From Pseudostreptobacillus hongkongensis (GTDB taxonomy: Bacteria > Fusobacteriota > Fusobacteriia > Fusobacteriales > Leptotrichiaceae), in assembly GCF_001559795.1 (NCBI RefSeq), contig NZ_LOHY01000096.1, positions 1-39,328 on the forward strand: 39,328 nt of DNA, given 5' to 3'. The position numbers were made by a program, and so were the translations under genes. Under the pieces are notes generated by a model. That model saw only the letters and a list, made by a program, of their open reading frames with translations, did no database searches and had not been told where the DNA came from. Positions 32,377 through 39,328 of the stretch are shown here, piece by piece; the stretch's first letter is position 1, and each line of letters starts with the position of its first letter.

Positions 32377-34662
32377 TTATTTTTTCTTTGTTGAAGTAGT
32401 TTTTCTTTTAGTTTTTGTTGTTGCCGTTTTAGCAATTCTTTTAATATTAGAGCATTCAGGATATCCACTACATGCTAAAAACTTTCCATATCTTCCTGTT
32501 TTTATAACGAAATCTCTACCACATTTTTCACATTTACCCGCATTTTCTAATATTTCATTATCTTTATTTTGATTTTCTTGTAAAATATCATTTAATTTTA
32601 ATATTCCATTTTCAACAGCTATACTTGATTTTTTTAGTTTTGCTCTAATTTCTTTACTTAAAGGTTTTCTTAAATTGTCATTTTCATAATCTTCACTTTC
32701 TAAATATTCACCAAATCTACCATTTTTAAGTAAATACATCTTTCCATTTTCAGTAAATACATCTGTTTTATAACCTTTTTTATTTTCAAGTAAAACTTCA
32801 ACCTTATCTTTAATTTCAACAAAATCATTTTTAATATCATCATCATTTATTTCTATCCCTGATATAGATATCTTATCTTTACTATTAAATTCACACACTA
32901 AATACTTACCAAAATTACCTGTCTTAAGTAACATTTTACCATTACCATCACTACAAGGCATATCAGTGTATATTATTTTGTTTTTTATATCTTCTTGTAT
33001 TTCTTTATATTTTTTCATTTCAATTTCTAATTTTTCATAAAATGATTTTAATAATTCTATCCAATTTAATTTACCATTTGCTACTTCATCTAAACTATTT
33101 TCCATTTCAGCAGTAAATTTAACATTCATTATCTTTTTAAAATTCTTATCAAGTTCTTGTTTAACTTCTTTACCAAAAGATGTAGGCATAAGTCTTTTCT
33201 CTACTACATCAACATAATTTTTACTTTTAATAGCCTCTATTATACTTGCATAAGTTGAAGGTCTTCCTATTCCTAAAGATTCTAATTTTTTTATTAGGGT
33301 TGCCTCACTATATCTTGTAGGTGGTTTAGTTTCACCATTTTTAGTTATTAGTTCATCTATTTTATACTCTTTATTCATATCTAAACTAGGAAAATTAAAT
33401 GTAGATATAGCATCCTCATCTTTATATATTTTATAATAACCATCAAAAGTTATTTTATTTAAAGTTCCTTTGAATTTATATTCCCTATACTCTGCCTTAA
33501 TTTGTAATTGATCATATTTAACACTAGCAAATTGTGAAACTATAAATCTATCCCAAATCAATTTGTATAGCTTATATTCATCATTTGTTAAAGAACCTTT
33601 TATATCTTCTGGAGTTAGTTCAACATAAGTAGGTCTAATCCCTTCATGAGCATCCTGAATATTTTTAGACTTATTAGTCACATAGTAGTTTCCTACATAT
33701 TCTTTTCCATAATTTTCTTCTATAAATTTCTTAGCTTGTTGTTTTGCATCATCTGAAACTCTTATAGAATCTGTTCTCATATATGTTATTAAACCTTTAG
33801 TTTCTCCATTAACATCTATACCTTCATATAGTTTTTGTGCTATTCTCATAGTTTTGGTAGCATTATATCCTAAATATGAAGATGCTAGTTGTTGTAAAGT
33901 ACTAGTTTTAAATACTACAGGTGGTTTTTGAGTTTTTTTAGAAGTTTTTAATTCTGTAATTAAAACTTCTTTATCCTTTATATCTTTAACCGATTTATTA
34001 AACACTGCTTCATCATATATTTTATCTATTTTTTCATCATTAATTTGATATAAATCTAGACTTATATTTTTTTCTATTAATATTCCTAATTCAAAATATT
34101 TTTGACTCACAAAATTTTTAATTTCATCTTCTAATTCACATATCAATTTTAAAGCAACAGATTGAACCCTACCAGCTGAAGCATTTTTACCTACCATGGG
34201 CCATAATAAAGGTGATATCTTATATCCAACTATTCTATCTAATAATCTTCTAGCTTGTTGTGAATCAACTAAATCTTGATTAATTTTTCTAGGATGTTTT
34301 ACTGCATTAAAAATTGCTGTTTTTGTTATTTCATTAAATTCTATTCTTCTAACTTTATCACCTTGATCTATATAATTAGAAATGTGCCATGCTATAGCTT
34401 CTCCTTCTCTATCTAAATCGGAAGCTAGATATACCTTGTCAGCTTTTTTTGCTTTAGATTTCAAATTATCTAATATATCTTTTTTATCAGAAATAATCTC
34501 ATACTGAGGTTTAAAATCATTTTTTATATCTATTCCTATTTTCTTTTTAGGTAAGTCTATAACATGTCCAACAGATGCTAAAACTTCATAATTACTCCCC
34601 AATATATTTTTTATAGTTTTAGCTTTTGAAGGTGACTCCACTATAACAAGATTTTTTGACAT
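32377..34662 (-). CDS. topA: DNA topoisomerase I
   Basis: A 761-residue type IA enzyme: TOPRIM start VIVESPSKAKTIKNILGSNY, metal residues in LASDLDREGEAIAWH, catalytic Tyr in GLITYMRTDSIRVSDDA, and a C-terminal CEKCGRDFVIKTGRYGKFLAC finger with a Lys-rich tail (TTKTKRKTTSTKKK). It relaxes negative supercoils. Only one complete four-cysteine finger is visible, fewer than in E. coli. It follows the TPR gene by 20 bases and precedes xerD by 8. Confidence 0.97.
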   Translation of the reverse strand: MSKNLVIVESPSKAKTIKNILGSNYEVLASVGHVIDLPKKKIGIDIKNDFKPQYEIISDKKDILDNLKSKAKKADKVYLASDLDREGEAIAWHISNYIDQGDKVRRIEFNEITKTAIFNAVKHPRKINQDLVDSQQARRLLDRIVGYKISPLLWPMVGKNASAGRVQSVALKLICELEDEIKNFVSQKYFELGILIEKNISLDLYQINDEKIDKIYDEAVFNKSVKDIKDKEVLITELKTSKKTQKPPVVFKTSTLQQLASSYLGYNATKTMRIAQKLYEGIDVNGETKGLITYMRTDSIRVSDDAKQQAKKFIEENYGKEYVGNYYVTNKSKNIQDAHEGIRPTYVELTPEDIKGSLTNDEYKLYKLIWDRFIVSQFASVKYDQLQIKAEYREYKFKGTLNKITFDGYYKIYKDEDAISTFNFPSLDMNKEYKIDELITKNGETKPPTRYSEATLIKKLESLGIGRPSTYASIIEAIKSKNYVDVVEKRLMPTSFGKEVKQELDKNFKKIMNVKFTAEMENSLDEVANGKLNWIELLKSFYEKLEIEMKKYKEIQEDIKNKIIYTDMPCSDGNGKMLLKTGNFGKYLVCEFNSKDKISISGIEINDDDIKNDFVEIKDKVEVLLENKKGYKTDVFTENGKMYLLKNGRFGEYLESEDYENDNLRKPLSKEIRAKLKKSSIAVENGILKLNDILQENQNKDNEILENAGKCEKCGRDFVIKTGRYGKFLACSGYPECSNIKRIAKTATTKTKRKTTSTKKK

Positions 34663-34682
34663 CTATTTCTCCTTTATTTAAA

Positions 34683-35435
34683 CTATTTAGATAAATTTTG
34701 CATTGCATTTAATACATTTTGATTATTACCACCGTGATTTATATATGCTTTAAAATACTTTGTTGCATGTGAATTATCTTTTTTAGCTCTATATGATAAT
34801 GCTAAACCTAATAACGAATTTAAATGATTAGGACTTTTAGATAAAACTCTTTGATATTGTTTTATAGCTATATCATATTTACCTATTAATCTTGCAGATA
34901 ATGCACTATAGTAAATATTTCTAACATCACTATCTTTCATTCCTAATTTCATTGCTCTTTCATATAGTCCACTTTTCATATATATTCTAATTAAAGAATG
35001 TATATTTTCTGAATTTTTTGAAGCTAATGTTTCTTTTTCAAGTCTATCAAATTCTGCATATCTAGAAGCATCATTTATTTCATCACCTGGATAAGCCACT
35101 GTTCCATTTGATACACTTTCTAAATCCTCAGTTTTTTCTTCATCTGTTGTAAAGTTTATTTCTCCAGTATTATTATATACCCCTTCAGAAGAAGTATTTG
35201 TATTCGCATTTTCTTTTTTAATTTTTTCTTCTATCTTAGATAAAAGATTTTGAAGTGCCTTTCTATCCTCATCTGATATCTCTGTTTTAGAAAGTTCACG
35301 ACCTTGAGCTAATGCCTCTTGATATTTACCTTTTTGTAATAAAAGATCAATATTTTGTAAACTTTCTAAAAAATCTGCTCTAAGTACAAATGGGAAAAGA
35401 AATAATATAAATATTATTTTTTTAATCTTTTTCAT
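34683..35435 (-). CDS. Exported TPR-repeat protein
   Basis: A 250-residue protein with a signal peptide (KKIKKIIFILFLFPFVLRA, cleaved near residue 20) and tetratricopeptide repeats: one after the signal (LLQKGKYQEALAQGRELSKT) and others in the last 120 residues (LIRIYMKSGLYERAMKLG, then GKYDIAIKQYQRVLSKSPNH, then RAKKDNSHATKYFKAYI). An Asn/Thr/Glu-rich linker (75-125) joins them. It is probably a periplasmic scaffold that assembles envelope complexes. It sits 13 bases after asnS and 20 before topA, an odd partner for both. Confidence 0.85.
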   Translation of the reverse strand: MKKIKKIIFILFLFPFVLRADFLESLQNIDLLLQKGKYQEALAQGRELSKTEISDEDRKALQNLLSKIEEKIKKENANTNTSSEGVYNNTGEINFTTDEEKTEDLESVSNGTVAYPGDEINDASRYAEFDRLEKETLASKNSENIHSLIRIYMKSGLYERAMKLGMKDSDVRNIYYSALSARLIGKYDIAIKQYQRVLSKSPNHLNSLLGLALSYRAKKDNSHATKYFKAYINHGGNNQNVLNAMQNLSK

Positions 35436-35448
35436 ATCTACTCCTATT

Positions 35449-36831
35449 TTAATATTCTAAACTCTTAGTTGTTCTTGGATAAGTTAATACATCTCTAATA
35501 TTAGATATACCAGTTATATACATTAACATTCTTTCAAATCCTAACCCATATCCTGAATGAGGGAAAGAACCAAATCTTCTAAGATGTAAGTACCATTCAT
35601 AATTTTCAACATTTAACCCTTTTTCTTTCATTACAGAAACAAGTTTTTCATAATCATCTTCTCTTTGGCTACCTCCTACTATTTCTCCAATTCCTGGTGC
35701 AAGTAAATCCATAGCTCTAACTGTTTTACCATCTTCATTAAGTTTCATATAGAATGCTTTAATATCTTTTGGATAATCTGTTACAAATACTGGTTTTTTA
35801 AATACAACTTCAGCTAAATATCTTTCGTGTTCTGATTTTAAATCCATTCCCCATTCAACAGGTACAACAAATTCTACTCCTGATTCTTTTAATATATTAA
35901 CTGCTTCAGTATACGTAATACGCGCAAATTCATTTTCAACTATATTAATTAATTTTTCTTTAATTCCTTTTTCTATAAAAGTATCGAAGAAATCCATTTC
36001 AAGTGGAGCATTATCCATTACATATTTTATAATATACTTAATCATTTTTTCTGCAACATCCATGTTATTTTCAAGAGTTGCAAATGCCATTTCTGGTTCT
36101 ACCATCCAAAACTCTGCTGCATGTCTTGGAGTAAATGATTCTTCTGCTCTAAATGTCGGTCCAAATGTATAAGTATTATGGAAAGCTGATGCAAATGCTT
36201 CAACATGTAATTGACCTGTAACTGTTAAATATGCAGGTTTTCCAAAGAAATCTTTAGTATAGTCTATTTTACCTTCTTCAGTTTTATCTATATTATTTAA
36301 ATCAAATGTTGTAACTTGGAACATTTCTCCAGCACCTTCAGCATCTATTCCTGTGAATAAAGGTGTTTGTACATAAACAAAGTCTTGATCCATAAAGAAT
36401 TTATGTATAGCATAAGCTAATAATGATCTAACTCTAAATGCTGCATTAAAAGTATTTGTTCTTGGTCTTAAATGTGCTATAGTTCTTAGAAAATCCATAC
36501 CATGTCTTTTATTTTGTAAAGGATTATCAGAATCAGCTTTATCATAAACACTTATTTCTGTTGCTTTGATCTCATATGATTGACCTTTACCTTGTGATTC
36601 AACTATTTGACCTTTAACTTTTATTGATGAATATATAGTTAATTTTGAAATTTCTTCAAAATTATTTAATTTATCTTCAAAAACTACTTGTATTCCTTGG
36701 AAATATGTACCATCATTAAATTCAATAAACCCAAAATTCTTTTGAGCTCTTATTTTTTTTACCCATCCATTTAATTCAACTTCTTGTCCTAAATATTCTT
36801 TTATATTTAATTGTAATTCTCTTAATTTCAT
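35449..36831 (-). CDS. asnS: Asparaginyl-tRNA synthetase
   Basis: A 460-residue class IIb synthetase: N-terminal OB-fold anticodon domain ([19 protein letters not shown]), motif 2 [20 protein letters not shown] and motif 3 [15 protein letters not shown]. Residues in [10 protein letters not shown] and [16 protein letters not shown] fit AsnRS rather than AspRS. It charges tRNA-Asn directly. It is the first gene of the long unit, with AGGAGG at the start and a promoter at 36862-36891. Confidence 0.96.
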   Translation of the reverse strand: MKLRELQLNIKEYLGQEVELNGWVKKIRAQKNFGFIEFNDGTYFQGIQVVFEDKLNNFEEISKLTIYSSIKVKGQIVESQGKGQSYEIKATEISVYDKADSDNPLQNKRHGMDFLRTIAHLRPRTNTFNAAFRVRSLLAYAIHKFFMDQDFVYVQTPLFTGIDAEGAGEMFQVTTFDLNNIDKTEEGKIDYTKDFFGKPAYLTVTGQLHVEAFASAFHNTYTFGPTFRAEESFTPRHAAEFWMVEPEMAFATLENNMDVAEKMIKYIIKYVMDNAPLEMDFFDTFIEKGIKEKLINIVENEFARITYTEAVNILKESGVEFVVPVEWGMDLKSEHERYLAEVVFKKPVFVTDYPKDIKAFYMKLNEDGKTVRAMDLLAPGIGEIVGGSQREDDYEKLVSVMKEKGLNVENYEWYLHLRRFGSFPHSGYGLGFERMLMYITGISNIRDVLTYPRTTKSLEY

Positions 36832-36861
36832 ATTTCCTCCTATTTTTTAATTCTATCTTTA

Positions 36862-36891
36862 ATTATACACTATTAGTCCTTTTAATTTCAA
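36862..36891 (-). promoter_or_regulatory. Promoter at the head of the asnS-mreB gene run
   Basis: TTGAAA (36891-36886), 18 bases, TATAAT (36867-36862) on the minus strand, preceded by GTG. The asnS start follows 31 bases later. No terminator stronger than an AAGCTT inverted repeat separates it from the nifS-like gene. Confidence 0.8.
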
Positions 36892-36903
36892 GCTTTTAAA
36901 GCT

Positions 36904-38025
36904 TTATTTTATTTTACTAGCAAAAGATAAGAATGGTTTTATTACTTCAAAAAATTTATCTATCTCATCTATAGTATTATATTTTGAAAAACTAATTCTA
37001 ACTGAGCTTTCTGCAATTTTATCATCAAGTTTTAAAGCCTGTATTATATCACTATGCCCTTTATTTGATGAACATGCAGAACCTGTTGAAATATATATAT
37101 TCTGACTAGACATATATGATTGTAAAACTTCAGCTTTAACTCCAATAAATGATACATTAATTATAGCTGGTGTTGAATTTACAGGTGTATTTATATTATA
37201 TTTTTCAATTTCAGATAACTTAGATAAAAAATATTCTTTTAAATTTTCAATATACTCAATATCAGATTTTTCATGAATTTCTATAGCCTTTAAAAAGCCT
37301 AAAACTAATTCATGCGGAAAAGTTCTTGGTATATATTTATTAAAATTATTCTCTCCATAAATTTGTTTTTTAATCTTCGTACCTTTTTTTATATACAGAG
37401 CACCTATACCTTTAGGTCCATGTATTTTATGTGAACTTATAGATAAAAGATCAACTTTTGATTTTGAAAAATCATGTTCTACATGATTTAATCCTTGTAC
37501 AAAATCTATATGATAATAAGTATTAAGATTTATTGATTTTATAACTTCACCTATTTCATCCATTTTTTGGATAGTTCCTATCTCATTATTAACTCCTATT
37601 ATAGAAACAAGCTTGGTATTTTCTTTTATCTTAGATTTCAAATCTTCTATATCTATATTACCAAATTTATCAACTTCTATTTTTTCAACTTCATATCCTT
37701 CTTCTTTTAATTGATTTGCAGCTTGGCTTATACTTGGATGCTCTATACTAGATATTAATAAATGTCCTTGTTTATTTGCACGCATAATACTACATAGTGC
37801 TAAATTATTAGCTTCTCCACCACCAGATGTAAAAACAAAATCATTACCATTTAAACCAAGTCTTTTATTTAGTACATCAAGTTTTTTAACTAACATTTTT
37901 TTAAGTTCTATAGATCCTTTGTATTGTGAATCTATATTAAAATAATTTTCTTCCATATATTTATTTATTTCATTTAAAACTTTTTTATCTACTTTAGTTG
38001 TTGCAGAATTATCAAAATATATCAT
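36904..38025 (-). CDS. Cysteine desulfurase, NifS/IscS-like
   Basis: A 373-residue PLP enzyme: FDNSATTKVDKKVLNEINKY, VFTSGGGEANNLAL, the PLP-Lys200 in ISSHKIHGPKGIGALYIKKG, and the active Cys near residue 320 in ISTGSACSSNKGHS. It takes sulfur from cysteine for iron-sulfur clusters and tRNA thiolation. No iscU or mnmA gene is adjacent, so the user pathway is open. The start follows AAAGGGGA; a -10-like TATAAT lies at 38049-38054 but without a convincing -35. Confidence 0.93.
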   Translation of the reverse strand: MIYFDNSATTKVDKKVLNEINKYMEENYFNIDSQYKGSIELKKMLVKKLDVLNKRLGLNGNDFVFTSGGGEANNLALCSIMRANKQGHLLISSIEHPSISQAANQLKEEGYEVEKIEVDKFGNIDIEDLKSKIKENTKLVSIIGVNNEIGTIQKMDEIGEVIKSINLNTYYHIDFVQGLNHVEHDFSKSKVDLLSISSHKIHGPKGIGALYIKKGTKIKKQIYGENNFNKYIPRTFPHELVLGFLKAIEIHEKSDIEYIENLKEYFLSKLSEIEKYNINTPVNSTPAIINVSFIGVKAEVLQSYMSSQNIYISTGSACSSNKGHSDIIQALKLDDKIAESSVRISFSKYNTIDEIDKFFEVIKPFLSFASKIK

Positions 38026-38072
38026 AAATTCCCCTTTCTATACTTTATATTATACATTAATTTCTCTAAAAA

Positions 38073-38096
38073 AAATAGAGAATCAATTCTCTATTT
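38073..38096 (-). terminator. Terminator overlapping the stop of the META lipoprotein gene
   Basis: An 11-bp stem (38073-38083 paired with 38086-38096) with a 2-base CA centre and a run of T on the minus strand. The TGA stop (38083-38085) lies within the hairpin. Confidence 0.85.
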
Positions 38097-38835
38097 CAAT
38101 AAATTTCAATATTTTTCCATCTTTCATAATTAAGTTTAATTCATTAGATTTTAATTCTACCTTTTCAACATTTTTTAAATCCTCAAAATATTCATATTCT
38201 AAATTCAATTCTTCTGCTGATGCTCCCACTCTTGTACTTACTACATTTCCTATTTTAAGAACATTATTTTCATAACTATATGATCCAAAATAGTTATTTA
38301 CAACACTTTTACCATAAACTTCACTATCTTTAAATTCTATATCAACATCATATTTTGAATAAGGTGATGAAACTAATTTATACTTCTTATTTTCAAGTCT
38401 AGACATATTTTCAAAAATCAACTTACTTCCATCATTTGATTCAAGTATAAGATCATCATTTTCAAAATATACTTTATTTAAATTTCCGATATGTTTTATA
38501 AATTTATCTTCAATTTTTTGTGCCTCTTTGTCTCCTAACATTAAAGTAGATGAATAATTTGATAATACTAACTTACCATTTTTAAAACCATAATTTCCAA
38601 AATAGTTGTTAACACCTGAAAAACCACTAAATTCTCCATCATTTGAAAAATTCAAACTAATATTATATTTCATATATTCTTGATTTTTAAGTTTAAAACT
38701 TTGACCAATTAAATCATTTTCTTTCAAAGCTATTTGGGTAATATTTTTGTCATTTTTACTTTCTTTATACACATTATACATATTACAAGATACTATAGAA
38801 AATATAGCTAATATAACTAATAATTTTATTTTCAT
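38083..38835 (-). CDS. Two-repeat META-domain lipoprotein (HslJ-like)
   Basis: A 250-residue lipoprotein: signal peptide with lipobox IFSIVSC (Cys17 lipidated), then two META-like repeats at about 43-145 and 146-248. The key blocks are ISLNFSNDGEFSGFSGVNNY with FGNYGFKNGKLVLSN in the first, and VDIEFKDSEVYGKSVVNNY with FGSYSYENNVLKIGN in the second; the shared VNNYFGxY is the core. META/HslJ domains are heat-inducible envelope proteins linked to stress and drug resistance, of unclear biochemistry. AAGGAG lies 8 bases before the start, and an extended -10 (TGCTACAAT) is near 38870. A broken paralogue stands next to it. Confidence 0.88.
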   Translation of the reverse strand: MKIKLLVILAIFSIVSCNMYNVYKESKNDKNITQIALKENDLIGQSFKLKNQEYMKYNISLNFSNDGEFSGFSGVNNYFGNYGFKNGKLVLSNYSSTLMLGDKEAQKIEDKFIKHIGNLNKVYFENDDLILESNDGSKLIFENMSRLENKKYKLVSSPYSKYDVDIEFKDSEVYGKSVVNNYFGSYSYENNVLKIGNVVSTRVGASAEELNLEYEYFEDLKNVEKVELKSNELNLIMKDGKILKFIEIEN

Positions 38836-38923
38836 TCCATATACTCCTTATTTTTTAATTTATTGTAGCACTTCATCATTTGTTTAATTAGTATTATTAC
38901 TTTGAATTTAATTTGTAAAACAA

Positions 38924-38942
38924 AAATAGGGAATCCCTATTT
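38924..38942 (-). terminator. Terminator after the META pseudogene
   Basis: A 9-bp stem AAATAGGGA (38924-38932) paired with 38934-38942, with T-rich sequence on the minus strand. It abuts the stop of the decayed META gene. Confidence 0.7.
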
Positions 38943-39212
38943 ATTTTTTATACTCTTCAAAGAATAATTTTTCTTTTGATATTTTTAATTTAAGCTCATC
39001 TAATTTACCAAACAGTATACGATCATCTTCTATAATATACTTACCATAAAACTTATTTACCATCATATATATCATTTTTATTAAACTTAATACCCATTGA
39101 ATATTTTCTAAATTCTGGATTACTAAAATAAATGTCTTATCTTTTATATTTAATTTTTATATTCATTTCATTTTTAGTTAAAATTGCAAAATATCTAAGC
39201 TCACATTTATTA
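38941..39212 (-). pseudogene. Decayed META lipoprotein paralogue
   Basis: The minus strand encodes CELRYFAILTKNEMNIKIKY, then after a stop DIYFSNPEFRKYSMGIKFNK and NDIYDGK. After a second stop or shift it continues as VNKFYGKYIIEDDRILFGKL, ending KEKLFFEEYKK at TAA 38941-38943. The blocks follow the order of the intact META gene (NQEYMKYNISLNFS, VNNYFGNYGFKNGKLVLS). At least one nonsense codon and one frameshift break it, and no signal peptide was found upstream. It is a dead tandem duplicate. Nothing further is seen at 39213-39309. Confidence 0.7.
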
Positions 39213-39309
39213 CTCAAAAAGTATTACACCATTTTAAAGGCATTAAAGACATTTTATATTCCATTAATTAGCCAAAAAATAATATAAAAGTACTCTAAAA
39301 AGATTAACC

Positions 39310-39328
39310 GGGGCTGTTGCAATAAAAA
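39310..39328. mobile_element. Probable terminal inverted repeat of an insertion sequence, cut by the window edge
   Basis: GGGGCTGTTGCAATAAAAA begins abruptly in A+T-rich DNA and closely resembles the termini of IS1182-like elements that start GGGGCTGTTGC. No transposase is in the window, so the element would extend to the right. Confidence 0.45.

Noticed and set aside
1-39328. CRISPR arrays, tRNA and rRNA genes, riboswitches
   Set aside because: I found no regularly spaced repeats, cloverleaf-like sequences or recognisable aptamer leaders on either strand.

Overview
The window has two parts. From about position 11,790 to the right edge the DNA is very A+T-rich and almost every gene lies on the minus strand, tightly packed, with AGGAG-type ribosome sites and much use of ATA, AGA and TTA codons. 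The housekeeping genes and their divergence suggest Fusobacteriota, most likely Leptotrichiaceae (Sneathia/Streptobacillus-like). That assignment is an inference from composition and gene style. Positions 1 to about 125 have the same composition and end in a minus-strand promoter for a gene beyond the left edge, so they look native too.

Between them, at about 160-11,826, lies a visibly more G+C-rich genomic island whose genes resemble those of gut Firmicutes (Lachnospiraceae-type) integrative elements. It carries, left to right: a broken ICE-type cargo fragment; a BRO/KilAC antirepressor-like gene; a small HTH/sigma-like gene; a two-gene cassette of a 315-aa protein of unknown family plus a 924-aa SF1 helicase; a small HTH regulator; a NUDIX pseudogene fused by deletion to the 3' third of a C5-methyltransferase gene; two PD-(D/E)XK-type endonuclease genes; a convergent intact C5-methyltransferase with an AbrB-like partner; an ASCH-domain gene; and a large serine recombinase pseudogene next to rlmD. 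The recombinase has lost two catalytic arginines and its C-terminal domain. The 3' end of rlmD appears duplicated at both island ends, so the island probably entered at the 3' end of rlmD (the 'rum' site used by serine-recombinase ICEs) and is now unable to leave.

The island is mainly a defence region. The endonuclease pair flanked by two related methyltransferases with the same target-recognition sequence looks like a two-subunit or two-strand restriction-modification system that has lost one methyltransferase. The helicase cassette upstream is the best candidate for an undescribed defence system.

The native part divides into three transcription units plus remnants. uvrA, an aminotransferase and rlmD form one (promoter 17,192-17,220). 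holB, murI, ruvA and a DMT-family exporter form a second (promoter 20,534-20,562, terminator 17,221-17,251). A run of 15 genes from asnS (promoter 36,862-36,891) through a TPR protein, topA, xerD-like, yqeH, a newly found 38-codon membrane ORF, walJ-like, a dead uracil-DNA-glycosylase-like protein, ychF, mscS, an MBL hydrolase, mutS2, cysS and mreB to a membrane protein ends at a strong terminator (20,970-21,012). Gaps never exceed about 20 nt, so it may be a 16-kb superoperon linking translation, DNA topology and repair, ribosome GTPases and cell shape. nifS-like and a two-repeat META lipoprotein lie upstream. Remnants are a KilA-N fragment, a broken META paralogue, and what looks like one end of an insertion sequence at the right edge. 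No rRNA, tRNA or CRISPR array was seen.
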